From the NCBI GenBank assembly GCA_029204225.1, contig CM055102.1, forward strand, positions 20,767,192 through 20,831,191: 64,000 nucleotides of DNA. Direction: 5' to 3'. The translations under genes and the position numbers were made by a program. The first letter of the stretch is position 1. Each line of letters starts with the position of its first letter. The notes beneath the pieces are model-generated. The model was not told the DNA's origin, made no database searches, and saw nothing but the letters and a program-made list of their open reading frames with translations. This document shows positions 11,207 through 22,551 of this stretch, piece after piece. This stretch comes from Diphasiastrum complanatum (taxonomy: Eukaryota > Streptophyta > Lycopodiopsida > Lycopodiales > Lycopodiaceae).

Positions 11207-11830
11207 CATAATTCAATCTTGTTGGTCGCATTTTCTCAAGTATTCTTTAGTGTCTTTATGAATCATTGGCCACCAGCATCCTGATTGCAAGATCTTGCGA
11301 ACTGTAATGTCCGATGTGATGTGGCCACCACCCATGCCTTCATGTGAAATTGAGATGATCTGGGTGGCCTCATGTGGAGGATACATCTTCTAAGGATAAT
11401 GTCTAATCCTCTCTGATAAAGTTGGCCAACAAATCAGCTGATATGTTCTAGCTTTTAGAATCAACTTTTGATGTTCTACCTTAGGTAAGAATTTGTCAAG
11501 CTGGCCCCGCATTAGATATTCCACTATGTCTGCGGCCCATTCAAGTACTATGTCAATGTAAAATAAGACAGCATTTGGTAGCTCATCATCGGGTTGGGTT
11601 GTAGTGTCATTCTCTTTAATTCGTGGCACATAATCTACCATATATTGCTGCTTGTCCTTGCGAACCACTATTTGAAAATCAAACTCCAACAGCAGGAGCA
11701 ACCATTTAGTAATCCGTCCTGCAATACAAGTTTTATTAACAAGATAAAGGAAGGTTTGATGGTCCTTATAAAATGCAAAATGGGTGGCCATCAAATAATG
11801 TCTAAACTTCTTAACTGCATAAATCATAGC
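11200..11830 (-). pseudogene. Ty3/gypsy RNase H and integrase zinc region, copy 1
   Basis: The minus strand encodes the gypsy RNase H end (KKFRHYLMATHFAFYKDHQ, LVNKTCIAGRITKWLLLLL, EFDFQIVVRKDKQQYMVD), a linker, and the integrase H2C2 zinc segment near 11250-11390 (ISHEGMGGGHITSD, TVRKILQSGCWWPMIHKD, then KCD). Sequence stops inside the CDxCQ motif, where LTR-like sequence abuts. There is a stop between the two domains near 11390. It would have belonged to a gypsy polyprotein; only this slice is present. Confidence 0.85.
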
Positions 11831-12019
11831 CAGTGTCTCCCTCTACGGTGGTAGAATAGTTCATCTTTGAGTCACTGAGTTGTCGCTTAGCAAATTGGAT
11901 TGGGAAATCTTTTTTACACTCTTCTAGCTGAGTAAGACGGCTCCAATCGCATACTTTGATACATCAATATGCACGTGAAACCTCTCACATCAATATGACT
12001 AAGCTTGTTGAAACCTCTC

Positions 12020-12640
12020 ACACATAATTCAATCTTGTTGGTTGCACTTTCTCAAGTATTCTTTAGTGTCTTTATGAATCATTGGCCACCAGCATCCTGA
12101 TTGCAAGATCTTGCGAACTGTAATGTCCGATGTGATGTGACCACCACCCATGTCTTCATGTGAAATTGAGATGATCTGGGTGGCCTCATGTGGAGGATAC
12201 ATCGTCTAAGGATAATGTTTGATTCTCTCCGATAAAGTTGGCCGACAAATCAGCTGATATGGTATAGCTTTTAGAATCAACTTCCGATGTTCTGCCTTAG
12301 GTAAGAATTTGTCAAGCTGGCCCCGCATTAGATATTCCACTATGGCGGCCCATTCAAGTACTATGTCAATGTAAAATAAGACAGCATTTGGTAGCTCATC
12401 ATCGGGTTGGGTTGTAGTGTCCTTCTCTTTAATTCGCGGCACATGATCTACCATATATTGCTGCTTGTCCTTGCGAACCACTATTTGAAAATCAAACTCC
12501 AACAGCAGGAGCAACCATCTAGTAATCCGTCCTGCAATACAAGTTTTATTAACAAGATAAAGGAAGGTTTGATGGTCCTTATAAAATGCAAAATGGGTGG
12601 CCATCAAATAATGTCAACTTTTTAACCGCATAAATCATAG
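12020..12640 (-). pseudogene. Ty3/gypsy RNase H and integrase zinc region, copy 2
   Basis: Second unit of the tandem duplication, with the same order: MATHFAFYKDHQ and GRITRWLLLLLEFDFQ down to the integrase zinc segment. It differs by a 3-bp deletion (EWAAIVEY in place of EWAADIVEY), a small deletion near 12615 that breaks the RNase H start, and scattered substitutions. Confidence 0.85.
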
Positions 12641-12797
12641 CCAGTGCCTCCCTCTACGGTGGTAGAATAGTTCACCTTTGAGTCACTGAGTTGTCGCCTA
12701 GCAAATTGGATTGGAAAATCTTTTTTACACTCTTCTGGCTGGGTTAAGATTGCTCCAATCGCATACTTTGATACATTAGTATGCACGTGAAACTCTA

Positions 12798-13090
12798 TGA
12801 ACCAATTGGGCAGTCTTAGGCCTTCCTATATCCAATGTGGTTCCATTGTGAGTTTTTATATTGATCGTATTACAAAATTGGTGCTTTAATGTCGCATGAG
12901 TCTTTCTAGATCTAACATCAACTAACTTATAAACCTAATCTATTCGTCGTCGTCATGACGTCCAGTCTGCATGAACACAAGCAAACAAACTACATTAATA
13001 TTTAATGCTTGATTGTATTAAATTAAATAAAATTGACATCGGAATACAAACCACATTAGTATGAATACAAAAACTAGTACTTACATTTGG
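12798..13090. other. Spacer, no gene seen
   Basis: AT-rich sequence with no frame or repeat that I can support. Confidence 0.5.
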
Positions 13091-13099
13091 AGGATGACC

Positions 13100-13830
13100 T
13101 TCGCTCTTTAGTTTGTCAACTAATGTATCGTATGATTCAGGGCTACATTGGAGCAGCTAGTCATAATGCATATCAAACAATAAAAGCATATGAAATCAAA
13201 GATAAACTATAAGAGTAGTGTAGGTTCACTTACCATGCTTCAATTGCAATCCCGCCTTTCCGCTTGAGCTCAACCTGGGATTGCCTATCCCATGCATCCT
13301 AGCGGCCGCGACATCTTTCTGAATCTTGTATTTATCTGGTATTTGTTCATCCGCTTTTACATGATTCCAATCACTTCTTGAACACCAGGAGAGCTTGGAT
13401 TGCCCGTCCCTATAAGCTCGTCATGCCATATCACAACGATGCCTAATCCATAAGCTCATATGCTTATGAATTTCATTCTCCTCAAATTCCTCTTCTTGTT
13501 GGAATTCGTCACGAAGGGTAGCAATAATCTGTCGTTTATCGACGGCAAGTGTTCGGACCATTTACTAAACAATTTGTCGCCAAAAAGAAAATGACGTTGG
13601 CATAAAGAATAGAGTCGGTCCAAAATCACTCTCCCTTTTCTGTTGACAATTATATTACCTTGACGATCCACGTCATAATAAGGATTTGTGGATGACTCTT
13701 CGGTGGGAGCGGGAGCCGCGGCCACTTGTGAGGGACCACCCTCATCTCGGCTAAGCATACTTTGTAGTTCTGCTTTAATGATTCATATAAATTTTTTACA
13801 TAATCTCCCGAGCTTCCACCACTGTCTGAC
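13100..13830 (-). pseudogene. Possible plant transposase-type gene fragment (Ptta/En-Spm-like), split by introns
   Basis: The minus strand has a 100-residue frame ending near 13456 with NPYYDVDRQGNIIVNRKGRV, CQRHFLFGDKLFSKWSEHLP and a basic C-terminus. Exon-like blocks continue to 13230 (DKYKIQKDVAAARMHGIGNP) and to 13090 (SPESYDTLVDKLKSEGHPP, ending at a GTAAG donor). This layout (acidic/Ser lead, 'GN....GR' block, basic region, a run like LVDKLKSEG) resembles plant Ptta/En-Spm accessory transposase genes. That is resemblance by eye only. It lies head to head with the TNP2-like fragment at 14121, which fits a CACTA element. It could instead be an unrelated hypothetical gene. Confidence 0.4.
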
Positions 13831-14120
13831 CCCGACATGATTACTACATTCATAAACATACAATACATTACAATAAACCCTAATATATTGAAATGAAGTA
13901 GAAAATAAAATCGATCACAGAACTTTAATGCATATTGGAGTGGGACTTTTATACCTGTGATAACAAAAGAAGAGAATGATATGCGTTTAGAGCCTGCACC
14001 AAGATGCAAAAGAATCATATAAACGTCAACGTATAAGAATAGTACTATCTAGAAACTAAAACATTAGAATCATACAATAATTCTATGTTATTTGTGTTTT
14101 GTACCTGTGCATATATGCAG

Positions 14121-14935
14121 TTTATCACAACGAGATGAATTACATTCAGATCAGTCTAGCGATGAAGACACTACTCAAGTTAATAGGGTAAGTAATAAAC
14201 ATGCATGTTTTCTTGTTCATAAAGACTTTGTTATTATAAGTTAAACTATTGTGCTAAAGTGACATGTACTTGATTTTTGTTTCTCGTATAAAAATTATTT
14301 CAAAATAAAATATGGTGCACATGCCTCAAGTGTGATGGGAAAAAGATGCGTGAAAGACGCATTGTTGAAAATCATTTGTAAAAGTTTGGACGAAAAGAAA
14401 AAGGTCAACCATCGAATTTGGAAGACGTTGAGGTTTGTTAACTTTATATGATTGTTTTTTATTATAATCTTCGTCAATCTATATACGTCACTTATGGAAT
14501 TTGTTTCATGTGTGTAGCCAATACATCGAATGCCATTCCACAGAGTCGATCCATTTGTGTCTAGTTACAATCAACGTCAAGTTTTGATAGACATGAGAAA
14601 ACAAAGAATGAAACAAATTGAAGAATCAAACACAATTGAAAAAAAGAGTAATCAACTTGATTCTAATGATTATGATGATGAGGTGCAACACGATAAAGCA
14701 ATGCACAACATGTTTGAATCTTACTTTGAAACAAATGAGAATGATAATATGCATTGCAAAGAGGTACGAATCACGTGTGAACTTTTGATATGAAACCTTA
14801 GGTGGTTGTTTGATGTCAAGAGACAACATACTAGAAGCAAAGATGAGTATCATTTAGTAAATTTGTTCAAGGATGCTCTTGAGGCAACGCCCACTTGTAG
14901 AAGCCTCCAACGTGTTTTTAGAATCAAGAATACTA
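14121..14935 (+). pseudogene. CACTA TNP2-type gene, 5' exons (transposase-associated domain)
   Basis: Exon-like blocks with GT-AG edges: 14121-14187 (QRDELHSDQSSDEDTTQV, donor GTAAGT), about 14306-14432 (IWCTCLKCDGKKMRERRIVE and then NHL, the C.C..C and HL pattern of the transposase-associated domain that opens TNP2 proteins), 14518-14763 (an acidic block with SNDYDDEVQHDKAMHNMFESY; donor GTACGA) and 14802 to about 14935 (RWLFDVKRQHTRSKDEYHLV). There is a stop in the second block after ENHL. The transposase core is not present to the right, so this is a 5' remnant. Confidence comes from domain order more than from close similarity. Confidence 0.5.
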
Positions 14936-15986
14936 TATCAATCAACGATAATCACATCATCTTGTGAGCTCATTTCCATCCAGCAAAGCTAGCAAATGAA
15001 AACTTATCAAATGTAGACGATCATTAAGCCAAACAATCGATAGCAACCTTACCTTATCTTGTAGTATCTTCCACACGACTACTCTTCCAATAAAATTCAC
15101 AAGTATCCTCTCATCCATGCGGAAGTGGTCGCAGTAGAGAAGCAAAACGAGAGAGAAAGAGAGAGAGAGAGAGACCACTTAGGGTTGTGTCACCTTCCTT
15201 TATGTAGAGATTACAGTACATCTTGGTGCACTGGGTGCTTAATAATGCTCATTGTATCCCTATAATGTGCACTGATCATAGTCGTTCAAGAAAACCAAGT
15301 TTTCAACCAAAAGACTATAAATTTTAAAAACCTTCATAAGGGGGTATTATCAAGTTTAGCAAGGTAAGGCATTTATGTTTGTTTAGTTGTGCAATGATAA
15401 CTTTATACGATTGGTCTATTGGATGCCAAGTGTATGAATTGGAAAAAAGGAAATGCCCGACTCAGGAACAAAGGTAGTAGTGATATTTAAAAAGTTAACC
15501 GTATTGTCATCAGCCTCCTCATTCTTGATGGTCAAATACTCTGAGGATAAATTGAATTAGCATTATGATAGGCACGAGGTTGTTCCTTATCCAAAAATAA
15601 GGAGAGAGATATTGCCACATGTATGATGTACAACACCTTACTTTTTGCACATCTATGCCCTAAAGTAAGCCACATGGCTATTGTCTTTGAGCAAGGAGCT
15701 TGAACATGGCCTTAGGATAAAATTGTGAAAATCATTTGTTGAGATGGCATGAAACTTTTTACTTTTTTATATTTTGAAAATGAAGTATAAATTTTTTTTT
15801 CCCTTCAAAAAACTTATTTTAGAACAATTATTAGGTTGACTTAAAATCATTTTTTGCTTTTTTATGAAGAAAAATGAGGTGACTCCCAAAGCGAAATCTG
15901 TGTGACTCTTTTTTAAAAAAAAATTCAAAATGTTTTAAATGCACTTTTTGGGATGCTAAAAAAAATGAATTTCCTTATTTCCTTAT
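14936..15986. other. Non-coding spacer
   Basis: About 1 kb, AT-rich with homopolymer A and T runs (15790-15960) and a short GA-rich stretch near 15150-15175. I see no supported gene. Confidence 0.5.
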
Positions 15987-16714
15987 TTGGTGGACGTGGC
16001 GGCGTCAACCAACCTCGCCTTTCCCTTCTACTCTCTCAAAAAAACTAGCCCTGCCCGCGCCACCCAACCCCTCTCTCTCCCCCTTTGCCCCCTGTCTCTG
16101 TGTGTGTGTGTGTGTCTCTGTCTCTCTCTCCCCGTTCAAACGAGCGATATCCTAATCTCTCAGCTTGAGATGGGAAGATCACATATGAATGCACTGCACG
16201 CATTCGCACTCTCATTCGCTCCCACGGAGTTGGATGCTTAGCCTGACTGCCTGCCTGCAATTGTTCAATGTTTTGAGTTGTTTGTGTGTGTATAGTTGTT
16301 GGATGAGAGCTTTTGGAATGATGGAGATAGATCAGCCCAGTAATGAAGACGATTATTCGTTGCAGAGAGTTGTTAGCCAGCGGCTTAGTCGTCGGGTTCC
16401 GGAGGCTGATATGGTGGACGCCACATCGCCCACAGAAGCGGTAGCAAGTTCTCCTCCTTCAAGGGATCCGTTTCGATCTTCCAGTCCACCATTTCCTTTG
16501 TCCCAACTTCTGGAATCAGCTCGTTATGCTGATCGCTTGCATTGATAGCAGTGTGCTTCCGTATGCCCAAACATCAATTGTAAAGCAAATTGAAACGAGT
16601 GACAATGGAGAAGATGGTGGACGCGTGAAGCAATCGATTGTTAACTTGAGCAGATGAATAGCTAGTGAGATTCAGCCAGCTACCCCGAGAACCAGCTTCC
16701 TGCGATCAACACGG
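15987..16714 (+). other. Upstream region of the B3 gene, with a possible broken N-terminal exon
   Basis: CT/GT-rich sequence (16050-16130) like a plant 5' leader is followed by an open frame from ATG 16318 (MMEIDQPSNEDDYSLQRVV and a Ser/Pro-rich stretch) that stops at 16545. A second coding-like stretch (DSSVLPYAQTSIVKQIETSD) continues one base out of frame from about 16541 and hits TGA at 16655. These may be the acidic/Ser-rich N-terminus of an ABI3-like protein broken by a frameshift and a stop, or untranslated leader. Confidence 0.4.
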
Positions 16715-17897
16715 ATGGAATTGTCGTCGCCTGAGGCTGCGGTACGTATCAATAGCTTCGCTAACTTCCATTTCTAATCAATCGTAACAATTTGCAAACT
16801 CCAATGGTAGAATGATGCCGACTCATTGTCAGGTAGATTTCTGCAGAACTTATATCATAGGCTAGATGAGCACTCCCCGCTTTTTGATTAGTTGGATAAA
16901 CCAATTGATTTGATTGGATTGTTAACAATATTTTGCTGCTGTTAATGCTTTATTTCAAGCATTTAAGTACACTAGATTTGACACTTTGCAGTCAAAAGAT
17001 CAACTCACGTTTGTTCTGGAGAAAAAGTTGACATGTAGAGATCTTCGGGGAAATCAGAACAGAAGCATCATTCCAAAGGTTAGCGTCTTCTCCCGTACAC
17101 GGAACCACCTTGTAAGTCGTCACTTTGCTAGGGTATGTACATATGTTGTAGAATGTTGATCATATTCTAAAGAGAGTCTTATTGATATAAATGCAGAGTC
17201 TGGCAGAGCAACATTTACCTTCTGTGAAGAAAGGTGAAAAAATTTCTCTTGAAATGGAGGACTTTACTGGACCTCGCAAATGGAATTTCAGGCTCAGGTA
17301 AAGCATCACCCTTCTTCAAAGTTTACCAATACTAGGGGTTCCCAGAAAGAGCAGGTGTTTAGAAATGAGGATATCCGAAATTTTTAAGTCACTCTCTATG
17401 GAATTCACTAACCCGATATTCATTTGAAATATCTTGAAGACTTGAACCCTCAGATCCTCCTAAATGTGAAATCTCTCCGCCAGCTTTTCTTTCAGTCGTA
17501 GAAAAAAAAATTTGGATCCTTGAAAACGAAGTCTAATTTGTTCATGGTATCTGCAGGTGCTATCCAGATAAGAAGAGCCAAAAGTACGAGCTGGAGAAGA
17601 CCAGTGAGTATTGTTATCTAATGTCCATGTTGCTTGTCGAAAAGTAGGAGTCGTTGACGTCTTCTAAATTCGGGGTAGAATGAATCGTGAATGTTAAGCA
17701 TGCCATTCGCTTTCCTTGCTGATTGATTGTTTCCTTGTAATCGGTTTTAAGTGTCGGCGCGTCATGACATGTAGTGGCAATCATGCAGATCTCGTTAAAA
17801 GATCTGAGTTTGGTGCTCGATTTTGAATGCAGGAGAATATATCAACCAGTATAAAGACAGGATTGCCATTTACAAGGATCAACCATCCGGACAATAT
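16715..17897 (+). CDS. B3-domain transcription factor, ABI3/FUS3/LEC2 (LAV) type, partial
   Basis: Four phase-consistent exons encode a complete-looking B3 DNA-binding domain: 16992-17078 (TFVLEKKLTCRDL...NRSIIPK), 17197-17297 (SLAEQHLP..KKGEKISLEMED...KWNFRLR), 17557-17603 (CYPDKKSQKYELEKT) and 17833-17897 (EYINQYKDRIAIYKD...GQY, followed by donor GTAAGA). A leading exon ends at 16741 (donor GTACGT) and offers ATG 16715. Introns after the IIPK, FRLR and LEKT positions match where I recall LAV-family genes splitting the domain. B3 proteins bind RY (CATGCA) DNA in the nucleus and control embryo and maturation programmes in seed plants. The usual SLGRIVLPK loop is changed to GNQNRSIIPK, so binding may differ. 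No exon is found after 17897; a copia element starts at about 18118. Whether it is expressed is unknown. Confidence 0.7.
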
Positions 17898-18117
17898 GTA
17901 AGAGTAACTCAGTCTACTTAGCAGCTGACATAGTCTGGGATATTCTCACGTTCTATCTTCGTCTTGGAATATTTAAGCCTTGGACAGTTGCACAAAAAGT
18001 TTGGGCCGCTAGCTGTTATGTCCATCGTTTCAGAACCAATGTCTATATATAGATTTCGTGTTCGTGTCCGTGTGCGAATTATGAATCCATAATATTGCTC
18101 TGACAGGTGATTAGGAG

Positions 18118-18442
18118 CATGAAAAGAAGAGAGAAGATGACTCTCTCCACGAGTTACATCCTTTTATAATAGGTCCAAACCCTATTTGGCCACTTGGCTT
18201 TCCCACCAAAATGCTAACCCTACCAATTTTGGGTCTAGATTCAATGTACCCAACTTATTCAAATTGAATCTACTCAAACTCGCATTCTATCTTTACCACA
18301 CTTTCAAAAAGTGTTTATTCAAATGAAATTTAGACTAATGAACTTTGAAAAGTCAACCTCTAAGTCTAAAACAAGTTTTGGCCTCAATATGCCAAATATG
18401 GGAATATTGCAAAATGTGATGAAACTAGTTGAATCTTTCACA
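18118..18442 (-). repeat. Truncated 3' LTR of R3 (family A)
   Basis: Matches the inner half of 23152-23807, from the GAGCATGAAA region to ...CTTTCACA. The outer 330 bp or so are missing. TATAAAAGG is retained (minus strand of 18160-18168). Confidence 0.88.
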
Positions 18443-18456
18443 CTCCCTCTTCAACT
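18443..18456 (-). other. Polypurine tract of R3
   Basis: The minus strand reads GTTGAAGAGGGAG immediately before the LTR start TGTGAAAG. Confidence 0.8.
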
Positions 18457-19023
18457 AGTTTTAGCATAGACTTTGATAATACTCCAAGTGCAGTCCTATG
18501 CTTCATGAACAAGTCTTTTCCAAATGCTTTGGTGAAGATATCAGCTACACATTCCCTTGAAGACACATGGTGAAGATCCACCTCCTTTGCAATGACTCGC
18601 TCCCTCACAAAATGATATTGTATCTCAATATGCTTGCTCCTAGCATGAAAGATAGGATTGGATGCCATTCTTTGGGCTGATTGATTGTCACAAAAGATGA
18701 TTGGGATCTCTGAAAAATCCAGCAAGTGAAGATCCTTGATCATCCTCTTGATCCATACCATCTCCTTTGTGCGATGTGTAAGAGCTTTGTACTCGGCCTC
18801 ACTAGATGACAATGAGATAGTGACTTGTTTATTTGACATCCATGATATAGCTCCATCACCTACGAAAATACAATAAGAACTAATGGATTTCCTATCCATT
18901 ACATCTCCAGCATAGTCCGAATCTGAAAATCCAAAAAGATTAGGTGATGATCCCTCATACAATATGCCAAAATCTCGAGTTCCAATGATGTACCTCAAAA
19001 CTCGCTTTCCTAGCTTCCAATGC
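18457..19023 (-). pseudogene. copia RNase H of R3
   Basis: An open frame encodes the end of RT (HWKLGKRVLRYI) and all of RNase H: LFGFSDSDYAGDVMDRKSIS, YCIFVGDGAISWMSNKQ, LSSSEAEYKALTHRTKEMVW, IIFCDNQSAQRMASNPIFHA, RSKHIEIQYHFVRERV and CVADIFTKAF. The catalytic Asp-Glu-Asp pattern (SDSD, SEAEY, CDNQSA) is present. It would degrade the RNA of the RNA/DNA hybrid during cDNA synthesis. It is in a different frame from the sequence upstream, so it could not be made as part of the same protein as integrase. Confidence 0.88.
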
Positions 19024-20080
19024 TCCTAGCATAGTTTTTGCCAATAGAACTTTGATCCATCATAAGAATGATCTTCTTCCTAAGAATAGATCTCCTTTCA
19101 ATGATCATGTAATGCTCAAAATATAAACAACCATAATTGATATAGAGAATAGTGTCCACTTGGGATGCTTCACTATTTCTTACATCAATTTTACATGTAA
19201 AAATGTGACTACAACATGAAGAATCAAATAGAATGTAAGTGAGATGATTCCACCATGCTTCCAACTCTGAACTCTCTAGAAAAATACAGCAAACAAACAA
19301 TAAATGTGAGTGATCAACTTTTGCTTGCATGTCTCCTCCTCATTTGTCCTTTGTTGCCTTGTATCCACCATGATACTCCATGAATGAGCCTCCATCTTCA
19401 TCTTGCCACAAGAAATCATCAAACCTTGGAAATCCATGAGTAGGTGAGTACATAAATGATGCAAATCCAGCACCACATGACTCCATAAACCAAGTAGTTT
19501 GCACTAGTCCATCTTCAAGATCTACTTGACACAAGAAAATGACCATGAATTCACCAAAAATTGACAATCTCCAAGTATTGGCACCAAGTAGCTCAACACT
19601 TGAGAGCTTAGCCATGGATGAGTGACATAATGAACCTCCAATAGCTTCAGCAAAATCAGCCAAGAATGCTAGTACAAATCCAACATCAAAACAATGCTCA
19701 CCACTAGTTTTGCCATATCTTGACAATTTGCACACATCCACATGAAATTGCTCAAACATGAGATAGAACAAGTAAAGTAAACTTGAACAACACTTCCTTG
19801 CTGCTCCTTTGACCTTACTTTAGTCTTCAATATGTTGCAAAAACAGATCCATAACACCCTTGCCAATTACCTCTCCTTTGATGCTCTTGACTAGCTCCAA
19901 ATTGCCAACTTCCCTTTTGACTAGTTGAAGCGCTTTGAGATCAACCTCTTGATCTTCAACTTGACCATCAAAGTCATTGAAAAAACTTTTTTTTCCAGAT
20001 CCATTACTTGATTTTACAGCAAGATAACATCCATCCACTTGCATAGCTCCATGTACACAAGAAGATCCTCCAAAAGATGT
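19023..20080 (-). other. Foreign segment in place of the reverse transcriptase of R3
   Basis: On the minus strand the pol frame runs through the join (after EYRSLMKSGT) without shifting and stays nearly open for about 1.05 kb, with stops only at 19820 and 19340 that I can place. The peptide starts SFGGSSCVHGAMQVDGCYLA, includes ELLGANTWRLSIFGEF, and ends near SSIGKNYARSIGS. None of it resembles RT: no KARLVAKG, LDVxxAFLxG or YVDD. The length is close to the missing RT (about 1 kb). I do not recognise the source; it may be a captured host sequence or another element's coding region. Confidence 0.75.
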
Positions 20081-21703
20081 TCCACTCTTCATAAGAGATC
20101 GATACTCAAGATCCATTGGTTGGATCCACTCCTCTTCTTTCCTTGCTTGATCTACACTTGTAGGATCATCCAAAGAGGTTAGGAAAGCAACATAATTTTC
20201 AGAAACTACTTGCTTACCCTTTTGATCATATGTGAGCCTTGAAGGTACTTTTCTTTCTCTTGATGTTCTCCTTGGCTTTTGACTTGATGAAGGTCCATCA
20301 TCACCACCATCCAAAGTAGGATCCTTCTCAACAACATCAAGAATGTTAGATCCATCTACTTTACCATCAATCATGCTTGAAGACACCTTTGGAATATTTC
20401 TCTCATAAAAAATGACATCTCTACCAACAATCACTTTGTTAGTAGAAGGAATGTAAACCTTGTAGGCTTTACTCACCTCACTATATCCAACAAAAATACC
20501 TCTTCTTGAAGATGGATCCTCCTTGGTCCTATCATCAAGAGTAATGTTGACATAGCATGTGCATCCAAAGGTTCTTAGAAAGTTGACACTCGGCCTCCTC
20601 TTGAATAGCATCTCAAAAGGTGTCCTTCCATCCAAAATAGCACTCGGCCACCTATTGCACAAGAAATTGGCACACAACAAAGCTTGATCCCAAAATGGTT
20701 TGTCAAAATTAGCACTTAACCTCATAGCTTTAGCACTTTCACATAAAGTTCTATTCTTCTTTTCAGCCACTCCATTTTGTTGCGGGGTCCTTGATGTTGT
20801 ATACTCCCTCTTGATCCCATGCTCATCACAAAAGGCCTTGAACTTGTTAGATATGTACTCACCACCATTGTCACCTCTCAAGCACTTGATCTTTGTGGAT
20901 AATTGGTTCTCCCTTGCATTCTTGAACTTGACAAAGACATCATACACTTCATCCTTGATCTTTAGTAGATAGATCCAACAAAATCTACTAAAATCATCAA
21001 TGAATGTTACATACATCTTAGCTCCACTATTGCTAATTGTAGTAAATCCATGAATATCCGAATGTACAAGTTGAAAAGGCTTTGTAGATCTAGAAATAGA
21101 TCTAGTATAAGGTAGTCTATGTGACTTACAAAAAGCACAAGACTCACAAACATGCTTGTCATTACTTAAGGAACTTGGAAGACCAATCACAACCTTCTTC
21201 CTTGCCATTACCTCCAATGACTTGAAGTTGAGGTGTCCCATCCTTTTGTGCCAAATCTCTTGAATAGAAATTTGCTCCCTTGCAACACATCCAACTTGGT
21301 TAGCAATAACACAAGCATCAAGTTTGAACAACTTCCCTTGTCTTTTACCTTTTCCAATCAAGACATCCTTCCTTTTGATCAAACAAGCATCTCCATCAAA
21401 CTCCACCTTAAGACCCTTACTTAGCATTTGACTCACACTAAGCAAATTCTTGGTAATAGATGGAATAAACAAGACATCCTCCAAATGAGCATTCCTATTT
21501 GTAGAGAGAGAAATAGGAATTGTGCCAATCCCTTTGATTTCACACTCACCATCATTGGCCATGTAGATCACCCTCTCGTCATCTCCATATGCCAACAAAG
21601 AAGTGAAGTACTCTTTGTGAAAGGTCATGTGTGAACTTGCTCCACTATCAATCCACCAAGGATCTAGATCTCCATCATTAGCAAGCATACATGAAGACAT
21701 CAC
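20081..21703 (-). CDS. copia protease and integrase of R3
   Basis: This is part of a long uninterrupted frame. Order: protease active site WWIDSGASSHMTFH (near 21650), HLEDVLFIPSITKNLLSVSQ, the pre-integrase zinc motif (IWHKRMGHLN, CESCAFCK), the integrase core with its three acids in VTFIDDFSRF, RGDNGGEYIS and NGVAEKKNRT, then NFLCNRWPSAILDGRTPFEM, FGCTCYVN, GIFVGYSEVSKAY, the linker, and the first RT residues. The core looks intact. Protease matures Gag-Pol; integrase joins cDNA to chromosomal DNA in the nucleus. Gag lies one frame away at about 21700, whereas copia elements normally use one frame, so a 1-base indel there is likely. Confidence 0.9.
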
Positions 21704-22551
21704 AAAAGCATCATCGGCACATCCAAATCATCCTCATCAAGAGTAAGATTACCTTGCTTGTCTCCTTGATCTCTCTTCTTCTTGTAGCACTCACTTGCAA
21801 AGTGTCCTTTGATGCCACAATAGAAGCACTTGAGCTTTGATCTATCCTTCTTTTTGCCACTTGAAGAAGCATCCACTTGATCTTGCCCTTTAGACCACTT
21901 GCTTTTGGTTTTGCCCTTGAATTTGCCCTTTGTGAACATAGCATCCTCTTGAAGTGTCGATGTAGATCCACCTCTTGCTTGAAGCCTATATTCCTCATTG
22001 ATCAAGATCTCTTGAAGATCCATCAAACTTGGCAAAGTCTTTTGAATAGCAATACTTTGAACAATGTTAGCATGAGCATCCAACAAGCCATTAAGAATCA
22101 CTTGAATAAGCTCTCCTTCCTTAATGCTTTAATCTATGCAAGCTAACTCATCATTCAATACTTTCATTCTCAAAACAAAATTACTTGGAATTTCTTCATT
22201 CTTTTGCAAACAAGAAAAGATTTTTCTTCTTAGAGTCAACACTCTAGAAGTAGACTTGGATTCATAAAGCTTCTTCAATGAATTCCAAGCTTCTAATGAT
22301 GATGTGCAATTACCAACTTCCTTGAGAAATTCATTGGTAACATTCATCTTTATCATGTGTAGAGCCTTCTTGGCCCTCTTGTCATACCTCAATTGATCTT
22401 CTTGTGTTGCTGGTCTCTCCTCCAAACCTACAACAATATCCAAAACATCATTCATCTCAAGAAGTGACTCCATCCTCACTTTCCATAATGAATAGTTACT
22501 TGAGGTAAGCCTGTCATTGGCTTCCAACATGACTCCAATTGAGGTTGTCAT
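21700..22551 (-). pseudogene. copia gag of R3
   Basis: It starts at ATG 22551 (MTTSIGVMLEANDRLTSSNY, then SLWKVRMESLL). Next come YDKRAKKALHMIKMNVTNEF, LEAWNSLKKLYESKSTSR, NFVLRMKVLNDELACID and, after a basic stretch, a canonical zinc knuckle CFYCGIKGHFASECYKKK near 21780-21830. One in-frame TAA at 22129 interrupts it; the frame then continues to 21700. About 280 residues, normal for copia Gag. It shares clear block similarity with gag of R1 at 2709. Confidence 0.9.

Larger units (their letters stand above)
11178..12797 (-). repeat. 816-bp direct tandem duplication of gypsy RNase H/integrase sequence
   Basis: Two units (11178-11993 and 11994-12797) repeat with a period of 816 bp, for example GACTAAGCTTGTTGAAACC at 11181 and 11997. 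Each unit starts with the last roughly 25 bp of the family A LTR and continues through gypsy coding sequence. Small indels separate the copies (for example near 12345 and 12615). Confidence 0.9.

Noticed and set aside
14530-14793. An independent small gene encoding an acidic 87-residue protein
   Set aside because: Splice-like edges and context place it as an exon of the TNP2-like fragment.
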